Shown: positions 24,758 through 37,260 of the stretch, in pieces
Position numbering within the stretch: the first letter of the stretch is position 1
Layout: every line of letters begins with the position of its first letter
Source of the DNA: Dermanyssus gallinae
Lineage: Eukaryota > Arthropoda > Arachnida > Mesostigmata > Dermanyssidae
Length of the DNA: 64,000 nucleotides
Reading direction: 5' to 3'
Assembly: GCA_003439945.1 (NCBI GenBank)
Contig: QVRM01006023.1
Span: 1-64,000, forward strand
Position numbers and translations under genes: made by a program
The notes under the pieces: generated by a model
What the model saw: the letters and a program-made list of their open reading frames with translations, nothing else
The model's database searches: none
Told to the model about the DNA's origin: nothing

Positions 24758-24840
24758 AATATGAATCGAACTCACGGCAGCTCAGTGGATGACAGCCATA
24801 TTTAGCCACCCATTCCCCTAGACGACAGCGCCACAACGTT
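24758..24840 (-). repeat. tRNA-derived SINE candidate
   Basis: The minus strand contains TGTCGTCTAGGGGAATGG, resembling a tRNA 5' half with an A-box. About 50 nt later comes AGTTCGATTC, a near-consensus B-box, followed by an A/T-rich stretch. Spacing fits a tRNA-derived polymerase III promoter. The stems are imperfect, so a SINE or tRNA relic is more likely than a working tRNA. Confidence 0.4.
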
Positions 24841-24899
24841 CACCGCATAGGTGCAGTGCAAATGGAACCGATGCATCCCTAGGTAGTCCTAATGCACGC

Positions 24900-25660
24900 T
24901 TCCCGAAGTGACTCCTAATGAAATCTACCGTTTTAAAGTCGGGCAGCGTAAGGGTATGGCGCGATGACATTTGATTGCGTAAGGGCATGGCCGTATCGAC
25001 ATTTGGTACTAATTAAATTCACAGTGATTTTCAACTCAAATTTTAACGCATGGAGCCTTATGGCGGCCGCGGCCTTGTAACTTTTTACTTCGATGTGTCT
25101 GCTAAATGAGAATCGTGGTGCAAGAGCGGCACCAAGATACGGGAACGAGCTCGCGCGGAATGCCCTTTATTTATGTACGATGGCCAGCGACCGAAATCTC
25201 GCCCACGACTAAAACAATTAATTTTAGTCTTGTTTTTTTCCTGTCGTTTCGTCACACCTCTTGCAGATTTAGTTAGAGATATAATTGTAAATGATCCCGG
25301 GATTTTGCGACAACGACTAAATCGTCACAGTAAAGCGCGTGTGATGCTTTTAGGCCCGGTAAGGTCCGATAAGCCAAATGCGTACAAAATTAACAAAAAG
25401 GGCTACTTGAGTTGCCTTGTGCAACACCAATTTCCTGAGGCTCTGTTGTGATGGTCGCCAATGATGACATTGTGGTCAAACATATCGTGCATAAGATTTA
25501 GTATTAAACCCGTGATCGCAAACCTATTGCGGATTAATTCTGAAAGTTAGACTTTCGGTACGCAAATGAAGGCAGTTTTAAAATCTATGAATGCCGCGGA
25601 CGTGATATGTTTTTGCGTTTATAGCATCCCCTTTCACCTTGTGCCTAGGCTGCAGGACTA
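24900..25660 (-). mobile_element. LINE reverse-transcriptase relic
   Basis: Read on the minus strand, the three core RT blocks appear in the right order. Motif A is AFIDFKTAF (about 25590), motif B is GVAQGNSSSP (about 25415) and motif C is YCDDLVVVAKSRDHL (about 25320). They are followed by the post-RT thumb-like phrase FPYLGAALAPRFSFSRHIE (about 25100). The blocks are split over several frames with stops, so the copy is dead. The phrase YLG-LAP-FSFSRHIE recurs at 46.8 kb, so the two relics probably belong to one family. The catalytic CDD in place of ADD is either lineage-specific or mutated. Confidence 0.75.
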
Positions 25661-26346
25661 CACTTTTTCGTCATTTATCTGGTACCCTACTTCCGCCTAG
25701 AGACATGTTATAAAGCTCGTACAGCTTCATTTGAGCTTGAACTACACTAAGTAGGACGCTGCATCGACGCAGCAAATGTTAGAATCATACGCGTATACAG
25801 CATATAGTAAATAACCTTTATAGTGTAGTAGTGTAAACAACTTTATGATAAACATTTTGCGATCTTAATTCGGTGTTCAGTTAGTTCAAGGTGCAAGCAC
25901 AATTTTACGCGAAGGATATCTTATGAGTGCACTCTATTCAGTCGCGTGGCATCAGAGAACAAGCCGAAATAACGTGAATCTGAAAAGATTACCTGGCTGT
26001 GTCTGGCGTTGCTAGGCTTTCTCAGCATGACTATTGTGCAAGTTTGTTCACATTCTAGCACACACAACGTTACGCACGTAACTTCACTTCAATAAGTTTG
26101 AATCCGTCAATCTGCTGATTAATGAATGCCTCGAAGGAAACTTCTGTACGAGTAGTGCGCGTAGTAGTACGTGACAATACACGTAAACGTTGTTCAAGCG
26201 TAAGTCCAGCCGCTAGGTTTTACATCATCGTCCGTGCCATTGTTACGAAATAGTTGTCACTAGATACGAGCAAGCCGCTGCACCAATGTTCAAAACACTA
26301 GAGAAGCAGTTGATTAGGACCCTATAACAGATGTGCTCTTATGTGT
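25661..26346. other. Unassigned DNA
   Basis: Between two LINE relics; no similarity recognised. Confidence 0.4.
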
Positions 26347-26369
26347 TATATATATATATATATATATAT
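26347..26369. repeat. (TA)n microsatellite
   Basis: 23 bp alternating T/A directly at the 5' edge of the LINE relic that follows. Confidence 0.9.
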
Positions 26370-27970
26370 CCCGTCTCAGGCAGTACGCTTACTCCTAAAG
26401 AACCATCTCAAGGTATGCAAACGCATGATGGACACAATTCTCACCAGCAGAGATTATCCTAAGTCTTGGAAAACGGCATGTCTAACCCTTATCCCGAAAC
26501 CCGGCAAGCCACAAGGAGACCACTCAGCACATTATCAACGGGCGACTAGTTATAGAATTAGAAGACGAGAAGGCGCTGTCGGAAAACCAGCATGGTTTCC
26601 GCGCCGGACATTTTACATGTTCGGTTATCAGCAAAGTTCTAAACATAGCTGAAGCACAAAGAAATTCACCTATAACAAACCGGGCGCACTGTCCGGCCGT
26701 CCTTATTGACGTCAAAAACGCGTTTAATTAGCTTTCGTGGGACGCCATAAACCAAGCACTTAGAAACAAAGATGTATCTCCCTACCTACGACGTATCCTG
26801 GCGTCGTATCTAAAGAACCACGCAGTACATACGAAGGCGTGGACTACGCCGTTACTGCCGGGGCTCCCCAAGGGTCGTAATGGAATCAACCCTGTGAAAT
26901 ATAATGGAGTCCTTCTACGACTCTTATGATGGAGTACTTAGACTACCGCATCCCCCGGGAGTTTATTCCATCGCCTATGCGGACGATCTGGCACTGATCG
27001 TTACCGCCAGTGACGAGGATCTGCTCGAAGGGACAGCCAACGGAGCTTTGGCGGATATCCGACAACACCTCCGCATGCTAGGCCTCGAACTGCGTTCACA
27101 AAAAACTGAAACAATTTTTCTAAATGGTTTGAAGCGTCCTCCACGGAATCAAAATTTACACCTAGAAGGTCATCCAGTGACACCCACGCCCATGGTCAAA
27201 GTACCTGGGCGTGATCCTGGACAGGGCTCTCACAGGAACACCTCACGTGCGTTATGCAGCAAAAAAAGCAGCCAAAGGCTCAGCAGAGCTGCGGCAAATC
27301 CTCGCACGACCGCTTAACATAGCATGAGCAAGTCGCACGGCTTCCACAGCAAACGTACAGGCCCTTTCCAGACAACTTCCCTGGGACCTAAGGGTTAAAG
27401 CACTGGCATCAAGAAACCTTTTAATCAGCGGCCTGACGGAGGAAACAGTAATCAGTAGAACCGACACCATAAGCAAATGAGGCCAGTAATGAGAAGCTAT
27501 CCAGCCGGGCCATCCTGGTTATTGGACAAGATTAATACTTCCAGATCTCAAAAAGTGGTACAGCCTCAGACACGGCTCGCGTAACTGCTAACAAGTTATG
27601 GTGGCTGTTTTCAGCAATACCTACACCGCATTGGTAGAACTGACTTCCCCGTTTGCCGTTTGTCCAATTCAGAAAAGGCGGACGATGTAAGGCACCGCTA
27701 TGAACGGTGCGCCTTTTTCGACACTGAGCGGGAGCTACTGTCCCGGAACCTACGAATGCAGAACCCCTTGACATGCCAAACCCTCGTAGAAACGCTTCTC
27801 AAAGATCACAAATCCTGGATTATGGTAAAAAGATTCGCAGAAAGTATCTCCGAGGCGAAGATAACCGAGCACCCTAAATGGCAAGAACAGTGGCCAAGTG
27901 AAGTAATCTCAAGAAGACAATACTGCGGCCACCCCCCGATAAGGGGAAAGAGGACGACTGGACTTTAGTG
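26370..27970 (+). mobile_element. 5'-truncated LINE relic with RT, thumb and C-terminal zinc region (R1/Jockey-like)
   Basis: The plus strand shows, in order, the entry phrase SWKTACLTLIPKPGKPQGD (26465-26520), the ENQHGFRAGH block (about 26585) and motif A, VLIDVKNAFN (about 26705). A stop follows AFN. Then come the phrase YDGVLRLPHPPGV with motif C AYADDLALIV (26935-27000) and the KTETIFLNG block (about 27105). The end is a CCHC-like C-terminal region, RHLHRIGRTDFPVCRLSNSE (about 27620-27670). Several frameshifts and stops separate these parts, and motif B (expected GVPQG) is damaged. The 5' part with ORF1 and endonuclease is missing, as usual after incomplete reverse transcription. Order and C-terminal region fit the R1/I/Jockey group; the exact clade is inferred. 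Confidence 0.85.
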
Positions 27971-28046
27971 GGTGCGAGTCCCATACTACCGTGGCTTTAA
28001 CAACGGCGCCTTATGTGCATAATGCATTTGACCAGTTACGTCTATA

Positions 28047-28050
<4 letters not shown>

Positions 28051-28098
<48 letters not shown>
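28051..28098. repeat. (TA)n microsatellite
   Basis: 48 bp alternating T/A just after the preceding LINE relic. Confidence 0.95.
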
Positions 28099-28101
<3 letters not shown>

Positions 28102-28629
28102 ACACAATAGTAATGTAATTTAAAAAAAAACTAGCAGTGTCCAAATGGTTTTATCATAAAGAAAAGAAAGATGACTTCAAAGCTTCCGTTGTAGTTAAAT
28201 AAATACAAAAAAAAATTAAAACACTACCGCTTCATGTGCGCGTAGTTTATTGAAAGCTACATCCAAACACTAAAACAAAATATTTCTTTGTTACTTTCAA
28301 AGTAGCGTTTGCAAACCTTTGTAGGTACAACTGTATCGTAACATCATAAGGCACGTAAGCATACGCAACACCTGCTAAAATAATTCCGGCACCTGTCTCT
28401 TGTATTATACCCAAGCGATTCGGACATGAAAAGCAAATGTCCTCCGACATTACCAGCCTATATCTTTCTGCCGTTGGCGTGGCATATAACAAGCTGATCC
28501 TAAATTGCAGTCGCAGAAAATGCTCAATTGTCCGCTTTACTTATTATTGTGGTAAAAGAAGTTCGATGGTTGCCGGCCAGCATACAAAAACACGGTGGCC
28601 AAAAAATTTTTCTTAAAATGTAAACGGAA
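28099..28629. other. Unassigned DNA
   Basis: A-rich tracts (AAAAAAAAA near 28122 and 28209) and one minus-strand frame of 81 codons without a recognised domain. Confidence 0.4.
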
Positions 28630-29855
28630 TTATTGAAAAAAAACACTTGTTAGCCAAATGACGAGGCATCTCGAAAGCAACAACATGCTCTCGAGCAACC
28701 AACTTGGATTTCGCAAAAACCGGGGTACAGGCCATGCTGTCATGCGGCTAGTTCAAAACACCCGTTTCGAGTTAGATAAGGAACTATTTTGTGCAGCATT
28801 TTTTTAGATCTTAGACGCGCCTTTGACAGTGTTCGTTCAGATATTCTCCTACTCAAATTCAAGCACCTGGAATTTGACGATCACGCCATTAAACTGCTAT
28901 TGCGTTCTTCCTCGGGCGTCACCAGCTTGTGGACGTGGGGGGAACCCGGTCGGAACTGCTCCCGGTTTTGCTAGGTATATCTCAGGGCTCGTGCATTGGT
29001 CCACTAGCCTTCCTCTGCTTTCTAAATGATATGAAAAATATTGCACGAGAAGCCGCGATAATTTATGCACTTTTAAGTATGTTGGGCAGTCTGGTGAGGA
29101 GGTACACCGGGTGATGATGCAGGATGTCACTGCTCTCAACGCTTAGTGTGCAGCAAACCGTATCAATGCAAAGAAAACTCAAGTGGTGGTCTTCGGAAAG
29201 GGCAACGCCATTCCTCGAATGCCACCTGTAATCCTTAATGGCCACCTGATACAACTCAGCGACTGTGTCAAGGTCCTGGGTGTGACAGTAGATGCAAAAC
29301 TCTTTGGCAACGCCCATGTAGAGACCCTTATCCGTTGACGTGCTGTCATCAGAAACTCAAATCAAGATACATCAAGAACCACATTGAAGCATCTTCATGC
29401 AAGGTGCTCTACAACGCTTTTTTTGAGTTACCTTACGTACGGATCGGAATTCTGGACTGCCTGCAGTAAGAGTTGAGCGGAGCGACTGAGTGTGGCATAG
29501 AGGCGCTTTTTTCGTTTGTTTCAAGGATCGGCCAATGAGAGAGAAAACAACACAATATATCAGATATAGAAAATATCATGCGCTATTTAATCTTGATAGT
29601 GATTTTTAAGAATATCCATGGGATTGGGCCGAATATACTAGAACATGATCGCCTTGGAGGGGCGAGAGAGACCAGGGCATCTAACACGGTCACACTGAAG
29701 ATCCGCATGCATCGAAACAGCCAGGGCAGCCAAGCTTTTGGCGTACGAGCTGTCAGAGAGTGGAACACTCATCCGGTTAGCTTGCGTTGTTTGAAATCAT
29801 TAAACAACTTCAAGCCAAACTTAAAGTCACTCCTATTACCCCGTCAATAATAGGC
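28630..29855 (+). mobile_element. 5'-truncated LINE relic (CR1/Jockey-like RT to 3' end)
   Basis: The plus strand gives NQLGFRKNRGTGHAVM (28698-28745) and motif A, IFLDLRRAFDSVR (28798-28836). Motif B reads VLLGISQGSCIGPLAF (about 28960-29010) and is followed by LNDM. The usual YADD block is lost in a frameshift near 29065. Downstream are NAKKTQVVVFGKGN (29166-29207), VKVLGVTVDAKL (about 29268-29303) and a final open frame of 90 codons (29578-29850). That frame ends in REWNTHPVSLRCLKS, matching the typical C-terminal fLyRaa-WNsLP tail of CR1/Jockey-type LINE proteins. At least three frames are used, so the copy is inactive. It belongs to a different LINE family from the 26.4-28.0 kb relic. 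Confidence 0.85.
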
Positions 29856-32554
29856 ACAGTAGTTTTCTTAAATTGACTCTTGCATAGAGATAAACACAAG
29901 TAATTTCATTCCGGCTGCAACTTTTTGCCAATACAATGGTAATTGTAGTAAGTAGGTTTAACTTACTATAGACTTGTTAAAAAAAGTGTTTTTCGTGACC
30001 ACGCGTAATAGCCGCTCTGACCCTAAATACTAGACTGCTCGGATACCGTGATATGTGAGTATAGCACGATAGCACTAGCCGTACTTACGATGTGTCAAAC
30101 CTGCGCGGCACACGCCTTGCTGCAGCACCGGACATAAGACACAAGAACGAGTATACAAAGGAAGCTTAGCAAAACCCTAGTTTGGTCCGGGTGAGTTCGA
30201 TAAGGTCAAGAAGCATACTGGATAGCTAGCTAGACACAATGTATTTACGCTTAGTCTGACCTACTAGCGAGCAGTGTTTTGTGACGTAAAGGGGAAAAAG
30301 ACAGTGTAGGCAAATGTGTGAACAAGGTGGCAGAACTCGTACACCGTCTAAAGCCTGGCTAACCGAACTACACGGTACTTATATGTGTAGATTTTGCAAT
30401 TTTGGCCAATGCGTTCTGGCGATAGATTTGTGAGCGCAAAGGCCTTGTCCCGAAATAACCAAAAGCCCTATAAATATTCACGTACGTTGCATTAGCATGT
30501 AGTTGCTTCCGTGATTGAAGTGTTGTTAATCGCACTACGGTACATTGGCTGATCCTGCCAACTCGATTATTGCAGACAAACTAAAATAGGTCACAATCGA
30601 AAAGCGCTTCATCGGTCTGTAACCAAATTGCCATAATGTCAAATTGCCAAATATTGCCAGCGCAAGTGACGACACTGGGAGAGTTGAATGGCGTGTAGGC
30701 GATTAAGTTAGACACTCCTAAGCTACGGCAAGTACGTAAAGTGTGGTACAATAGCTTATTCATAGGGCTCTTCACGTATTGTATGCCATTCTAAGTTTAG
30801 TTGGTTCCGTATGCGCAGAGATGTTAGACAGTATGCGTCAAAACCGTGTTCTTATGCATGCAGGCTCAATCGCCATGAAGCTAATTTGTCGGCATTTTCC
30901 CTTACAAATACAGCTGTGCACGCTAGAATGCTTCGGTCGTGCTTTCCAACTACTCTCTTATCTATCAACCACGGCACGACAGATAAAGAAAAACAGAGAT
31001 CAGAGCAACATACGTATCATTTACACGTGACAATTGTCGAAAAAACGCTACGCATCTTCGAACCTCGAGCTAGTGGGGGGAGACACGGGCATCGGGAGTA
31101 CCTATTTTGAGTCCTCCACTAGTCACCGGGCATTGCCAAGCCCTACGTAACGATATAACGTTAAACACGTGCCTAAGTGTTAGCGTTCTGCTCAGCAGCA
31201 TGGCCGTGGCAACAGCGGTACCACCAGATATGACCGGAAAGGTAAACGGAAGTAAAGACAGGACAAACAAGCGAAAGAGGGTGCGCAGAACAAATTCTGG
31301 AGATTGGAAGGCGGGCCACACGGACTGCTGTTACGGTTGGCTCTGTATGATGTGTGGCAGAGTAGTGAGCACAGTTAGACAGCTAGCCTGACAGAGGCAC
31401 GCTATGCAGATGCGCCACCATCAGGCAGAGAGGGAGGCACGGTCATGCGTCCCTGACCGTGGCCAGCAACTGCTGTTCTGCATGCCACGTCTTTCGCTAG
31501 GAGCTTGACGACGATCCGACTCCCGAGGCCAGCAGGCTGAATGAAGCACGTGAACGACACGAATAAGCCGAAAAACTAGAACAACCACAACAACAACAAC
31601 GTCAACAAACACAACGACAGCAATAACCGCAATATGAATAGCAATTGTAAGCGGCGACTAACAAAAGCGTGCCGACCGACAACGCCGAAGCACAAACCAA
31701 ACGGCTGGGCCGGCTAGCAGATCGCGACTCACTTACCTTTCCTGTTAGGGCAGTGAGGCTGGTTCTACGACACGGTCCCGGACACTAAGTCGCGAATTTA
31801 GCATTAAGCATCGAGGAAGGACGCAAGAGAGCAAGACAAAGTGTAAAACGCCGTAACGCGAAAAAAACGTTGTCTACTTAAAAATGTTTTTCGCAGACTT
31901 TTATACTATCTCTCGCTCCATCTCTCTCTCTCTCTCTAACTTGCTTCCTCTCACTTACTTGCATATGTTTATAGCTCACATGTCTTCCCTGCTAGCAGCC
32001 TTTTCTCTTGTTCCTCTCTCTCTCTCTCTCTCTGTGTTTTTCCTTATTATCTATATATTACTATCCAACTATCCGCCAACGCCAGTCAAGTGACCAGTCA
32101 GTTTTTCTAGTTGCCCTTTCCACACGCGTACATATACTCGCGCGAGCGCGAGTGTACACGAATTCGACAGGATCTGAACCCCATCCTTTCATGTATCTAT
32201 CTATCTGTTAATCTATTTTTGTTTAAGGTCTGCGTTCGATGCTGGACGCGCATCATACGCGTTCGGACCACCGTCTGTCTGCGCATGTAGACACTTCTCG
32301 GACTTGTACATATACTGTCCTGGTCTTTACGTCGGCTCCGTGTGTCCTTGGAGACCGGCAGGCTCGTTTGCAGGCTGGCGAGCCGAGAGCGAGCAGACGC
32401 AGCAGCGTACAGCTATGCCGTTAGTATGATGCGAGCATCTAATTGTGCGTGCGTTCTTCAAAATGCCTGCTACACCGTTGAGAAGGACGACCGTGAGTAG
32501 GAGCGGTAGGCACGCAGGCAGGTGTGGGCAGATGAACGCGGGCTCGTTGGCAGG
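29856..32554. other. Unassigned DNA
   Basis: No recognised domain. (CT)n-rich stretches lie at about 31920-31940 and 32015-32035, and an AAC/CAA triplet patch at about 31580-31620. Confidence 0.45.
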
Positions 32555-32725
32555 CCGGTTGCTGCTGCTGCTGCTGAACGATTCGTACTCATCCACCGCT
32601 GTCGCTGCCGCGAAGCACGACGAGAAGAACATGTAGAGAGCGGCAGGAGTCGCATTGCTGCTGCTGCTGCTGCTACTACTACTACGACTACTACTACTAC
32701 CACTTCCACGATCCGTTGTTGTTGT
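32555..32725. repeat. CTG/CTA triplet repeats
   Basis: (GCT)n at about 32559-32576, (CTG)n then (CTA)n at about 32656-32700, and (GTT)n near 32715-32725. Poly-Leu, poly-Thr or poly-Val frames here follow the repeat. Confidence 0.8.
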
Positions 32726-32766
32726 TGTAGATGTAGGATCATTGCAAGGGGCCCTGCGGAGGAAAG

Positions 32767-32800
32767 CAAAGGGCGCTCGCTACAAAGCGAGCGCCCTTTG
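32767..32800. other. Perfect GC-rich hairpin (14-bp arms, 6-nt loop)
   Basis: CAAAGGGCGCTCGC at 32767-32780 is exactly complementary in inverse order to 32787-32800; the loop is TACAAA. No U-run follows, and in a eukaryotic context this is not a rho-independent terminator. Confidence 0.85.
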
Positions 32801-32898
32801 TCGAAACACCGAGCAGCAGAACGCGCCTCCTTCGAGTGCAATAACAATTTTCTTTATTGCAGTAGTTAAGAACAACGCACATTTTACGGCTCAAAACA

Positions 32899-32930
32899 CC
32901 CCCCCCCCCACACACACACACACTCACATC
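32899..32930. repeat. Poly-C followed by (CA)n
   Basis: A run of nine to ten C residues followed by about eight CA units. Confidence 0.85.
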
Positions 32931-35900
32931 CACACAAAAGCACACCCGCGATCGTGCTCGCGAGCTCGCACTGACACGCCGGTGGGGTCCAGCACATACG
33001 TTCGCGGGGGCTAGACAGGCTGGTTGCTGGGGAGTAGCAGATGGAAGGGAAGGTGGTAACGGGAGGCGGGTGAATGTTCCAAAGAGTCGGAGGCGCGGAG
33101 GCTTGCGATGCTCGCCCCAATTTCTCGCTTGGTGCGCTGCGCTCTGGAGACCCTCAATGGGCATTGGGGGCTTGGAAGCTATCCGTAAGGGCTGGCCTTC
33201 CTGCCTCGTCGTGTTCTCTCTCGCCCTACCGTTTTCCCGCCCGCTTGTCACCTCTTTCACCCTCCTTCTGGACTCCTTCGTTCTCTTTCTTTCTCTCGCT
33301 CTTTATCTCTCGGGAGATCCACTACTCGGCGATGGCGCACAGCACCGTTCGACAGTGTCGTTTATTTCAGTCGTACTTGCCTGGAATAACACAGAAATAG
33401 TGGAGGGGAAATACGGAGAAACGAAGAGAGAGCGACAGCGAAATCGCGGGAGCGGATAAAACAGATGTCAGGCTGGAGACACAGAGAGAGAGAGTGAGGG
33501 ACTTACGTCAATCGCTAAGGCACTTCGTCTTGCAATTACGGCCGGTCAACTCTCCTTTGACGGTAGACAGGTGGTGATGCTAAACGTCTCACACCGACGT
33601 CGACGGACAATAGATGTGAGCATCTGAGCATGAGTTCACTTCAGCAATTTTGCGCTATCCGTACAGGATTAACTCGGACGGTCGATAAGCTTTCGGAGAC
33701 AGTTCGGCAGTTTAATTATCCAACACGGCAAGATACGAACGCTTGGAGGAATACAAGGAATAAACAATTGGTTTCACTACACGTTTGGAATCTACAACTA
33801 GGCATGCATACACTAGAGCAATAGAATTACTTTTGGGGTGGCGCGTTGGCTGCAGGCGTTGACCGTAGTCTCGAAGAAACTGCTAGTAATTAAACTAAAC
33901 TAACTGCCCACAAATATTGTGATTTGGCGTTATCAGCTCAAATCAGCAGTGCAAAACGCCAACTAATAACCAACAACCAGAGTGCACTTACTTAACACAA
34001 CACTAGTGGGTATCTTTGATCTCTAGTCATTTATTTTACGCACTTCTATATGGTGGATGTGTTTGAAGAGCAGATAGTTAAATTATTAAGGATATTAGCA
34101 TAGCCGACAAACATGCGCTGCCAAAATGCTTTTTAATTATAAAACTGTAGCAATGATACAAAAAGGGTCTTAGGTCACATCGTGCATCGTGTTACTGCCC
34201 ATCTTGGTTGTCGTCACCAGTATTATTAGCTAGGTCTTCAGTGGAAGAAACTGCAGCGCTTTAGATGCCTCATTTCCATTCATAACGGTTTTAATTATGT
34301 CTAACTGTTGTTGTTGTATTCACTTACCTTTATATAAACTTGAAGCCAAGTGTTTAAATTTCTCACTTCGGCAAGGGTAATCTCTGCGAAACCAGAATTT
34401 AGATCATATAAAAACGCCAAAACAGCGAATCAGTTCTCTGACATGTGGGTTCGAGGTGCCGCTGTTCCATGTTTCTTAGAGTTATCGCATGCAAAGCATA
34501 AATTAACAGCATGCTTAAGTGACACATGTCAGGGTGGATTAATTACAAATGGCCGTCACCGAGTTTTTCCAACACCAACTGCAATGCAGTTTGCAATCGT
34601 GCAGCATGACCACTAATTATAATGCTACTACTTGTTTACATGTATCATGCATCCATCCACTGGCTCTACTATGTTAAAAAAAGTAGAATATATTGTGTTT
34701 CTAAGGCAAGCTTGCAGCATCATTTGAGTATTTACAGGGCACGACAAGGTGCATCACCATTCACGTTTCATTTATCGAAAAACAAACGATGCCCTACTTT
34801 AGACCCACCATTAGGCGCGCATTATTATAGAGTTACCTCAATTTGTCTATTGTACCTCGCCTGCATATATATGTAAATCGCCTGTTAGCCTCGGAAGCTC
34901 CTTCTGGAAGCTATGCTTGCACAAAGCATAAATGTGTGTTGTTCCCGAACTGTGTGCTTTTGGTTCTCGTAGTCGGCCAGGGATCGCGTTCACGGAACTA
35001 CGGCTCTTCTTGTTTCTTGCTGTTTGGCGTACTTGCTCATAATAGCGTCTTGCCTGAAGTCGTTCTCCGGTGCAAAGCCAAAAGTTGACGGCACTCTTTT
35101 CTGCAATATTAGAGAATGCTGAAAGGTCGACGCTATATAACGTCACGGTCGTTTTGAAGACGTGCAAGTATAAAGCCGACCCGAGTATGCGTGTCATAAA
35201 CAAATAGAGGCGATCTTTTGCCTATATGTCGACGGGTTCCCTTTCTTTTACTTTGCTCTATTCAAATGAAAATTTAGTACTATAGAAAAACGAGTGCGGG
35301 TTTCGGAGCGGGGGTGGGGGGGGGTGTAGTCTAATGCGATGCGGTCTGCTTATTGTCACCATGGCTTGCCGGTACGCGCCCCTCTTGTCGTACGAACGCG
35401 TATAAAGCCCAATGAAACGGTGCAGCAAAGCTAGCCACGTTTCGGGTAACTTGCGAGCTGAAGTCAGTTTCGCCACCGTGGCCCGGCGAGTTTCAGCATG
35501 GTGAAACGGTACGTAGTCTTTCTGCTGATATCAATGACGGAAGCAACGGTTGTGCCTACACTCGCCACAGAGTCTTGGTAGCTGCAGCTGCAGCAGCAAT
35601 AGTAATAAAATCATTACGTAGGTTGGAGAAAACTCGACGCAGTCGATCGACGAATGGAATGAGAAGCACCGACGAAGCGGAGTGTCTCCGATATGTGCGC
35701 GGCCATCCTACTAGCAGCCCACACGTGAGTCATTGGCTCGCTCTATCGATATTAGCAGCGGTACGCTGGATTGGCGTCTCGATGCAGTACACCTGCACGC
35801 AACGTTTCAAGTTGTTCGCCCTGTACGAAGCCTCCCGCACACACGGCCCCGTACAAGGCGGCCGTGTGCGAAAGCTACACTTCTTCACTTTTCATTTCTC

Positions 35901-36119
35901 GGCATTTTTGTCTCGGCAGGTTTGATTGCCACCAGGTGGCCAACGACCGATCCTATCCTGTGGTGACGGTCAGCTTGTAGTATTAGGTCTTAGCGTTCTT
36001 AGATGGTTTTAATTACTTGTACTTGATAATATTATATATGCTTAATGATGGCTATGCTTGTGCTCGGGCCACGTAAATATAAATACAATCCGTTTGCGTA
36101 TCCGTATGTGTTGGTTCAA
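32931..36119. other. Unassigned DNA
   Basis: Overlapping frames on both strands at 32739-33460 and 34843-35203 have no recognised domain. Short G-rich runs lie near 35310-35325. The sequence near 35870-35935 has a pyrimidine-rich stretch ending in an AG, as at a 3' splice site, but no exon can be supported. Confidence 0.4.
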
Positions 36120-37260
36120 ATATGCGTTACAATATTTTAAGGCGAAACAGTATTACCATATTTGTACCTCCTGTTTACACTATGGATACTTTGGTGCCGA
36201 CTTTTATCAACCGATATATACAATCTACTAGAACAATTTGTAACGAATTCACCAAACCTGCTTGTACAAATTGCCGCTTCAAAATTTTAGAAAAAGACAA
36301 TCGTGCATAGAGTGTTCTCTTCAGGAAGGCATGTTTGACCTGGTCAAGCTTCTGCAGTTGCACTGAGTTGATCCCAGATGAGTTAATTCCCATGCGAGGC
36401 CATCGTTGCAGTTAAAAAAGCAGTTGTACAGAAGCTGTCCTTAGATAGCGGAGCCCCTGCTTCTCTGTTTTGATGATGGCTACCATGCTCTACGCTCTCG
36501 TTTACCAATATGAGCCGGAAATTACTGACCGGATGAGTGAGCCCGAGGTATGAACAGTCGTTCACGTTTTCTAGACGTTTGGAACATAACTTCAATTTAT
36601 CATGCCGGCCAGTTTTCAAAATTTATTGGCTTTGGTCTAAATTATGTTAAATTCACGACTAACGACTCCCCAAAATATTTCCAATTGCGCCAAACTCAGT
36701 TAAACGTAGAATCTACTAGTTATATGCAAGTAAGGTCATCAGCATTGAAAAGGAATTTCGTCTGTACCAACTCGTGGTTTTCAATTACGCGAGAAGGGAG
36801 ATTATTCAATAGCAAAGGGAACAGCAGTGGACTGCAGTTATCATTCGGTGCAACTCAAGAGATTTGCATAAAGGGGGAGACCTTGGTTACGCTATCTTAA
36901 ATGGTAATTAGACTCTGGCTGGGTTCACGGGAATTTCTTTTGCTTTTTGGAATAACCTGACCTGTAGTCGGACTGCCTTGTAAGCACACGTTGTAGAACG
37001 AAGTTTGACAAGGCGTTAACAAGATCGCCACTTTAGAGAGATTGTGGCAAATATGATCATGACACGTGGCATCGTTTGAGTAAAGTTTTTCAATGGCTGC
37101 GATTATTTTCGCAGAAATGAATTCGGCAGCGAGTTTGCCACGCTATTTTCGTATGCTTATTCCAGGTACGTTCAAGAAGCGCAATGCTTCGTGGAATGGC
37201 GTTGGCAATAGCAAACATATTGTTGAAGTGGATTAAAGGAGTAGGAAGGAACTCAGTTAA
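36120..37260 (-). mobile_element. LINE reverse-transcriptase relic
   Basis: The minus strand shows a degraded motif-A region, VAILLTPCQTSFYNV (about 37010-37050). Next is motif B reduced to VAPNDNCSPLLF (about 36835), continued by LLLNNLPSRVIEN. Motif C reads FNADDLTCI (about 36735). The post-RT phrase CSYLGLTHP (about 36545) and HAFLKRTLYAR (about 36315-36345) follow. Stops and frameshifts are frequent. The order A, B, C, YLG, KR is that of LINE RT, and the spacings fit. Further 5' sequence, to about 37560, may also belong (a phrase HFNNMFAIANAIPRS resembles the RT entry region). Family not assigned. Confidence 0.6.

Noticed and set aside
32767..32800. Rho-independent terminator
   Set aside because: The hairpin lacks a T-run, and the context is eukaryotic.
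33835..33890. GGTGGCGCGTTGGCTGCAGG as a possible tRNA 5' half
   Set aside because: No B-box or matching stems downstream.
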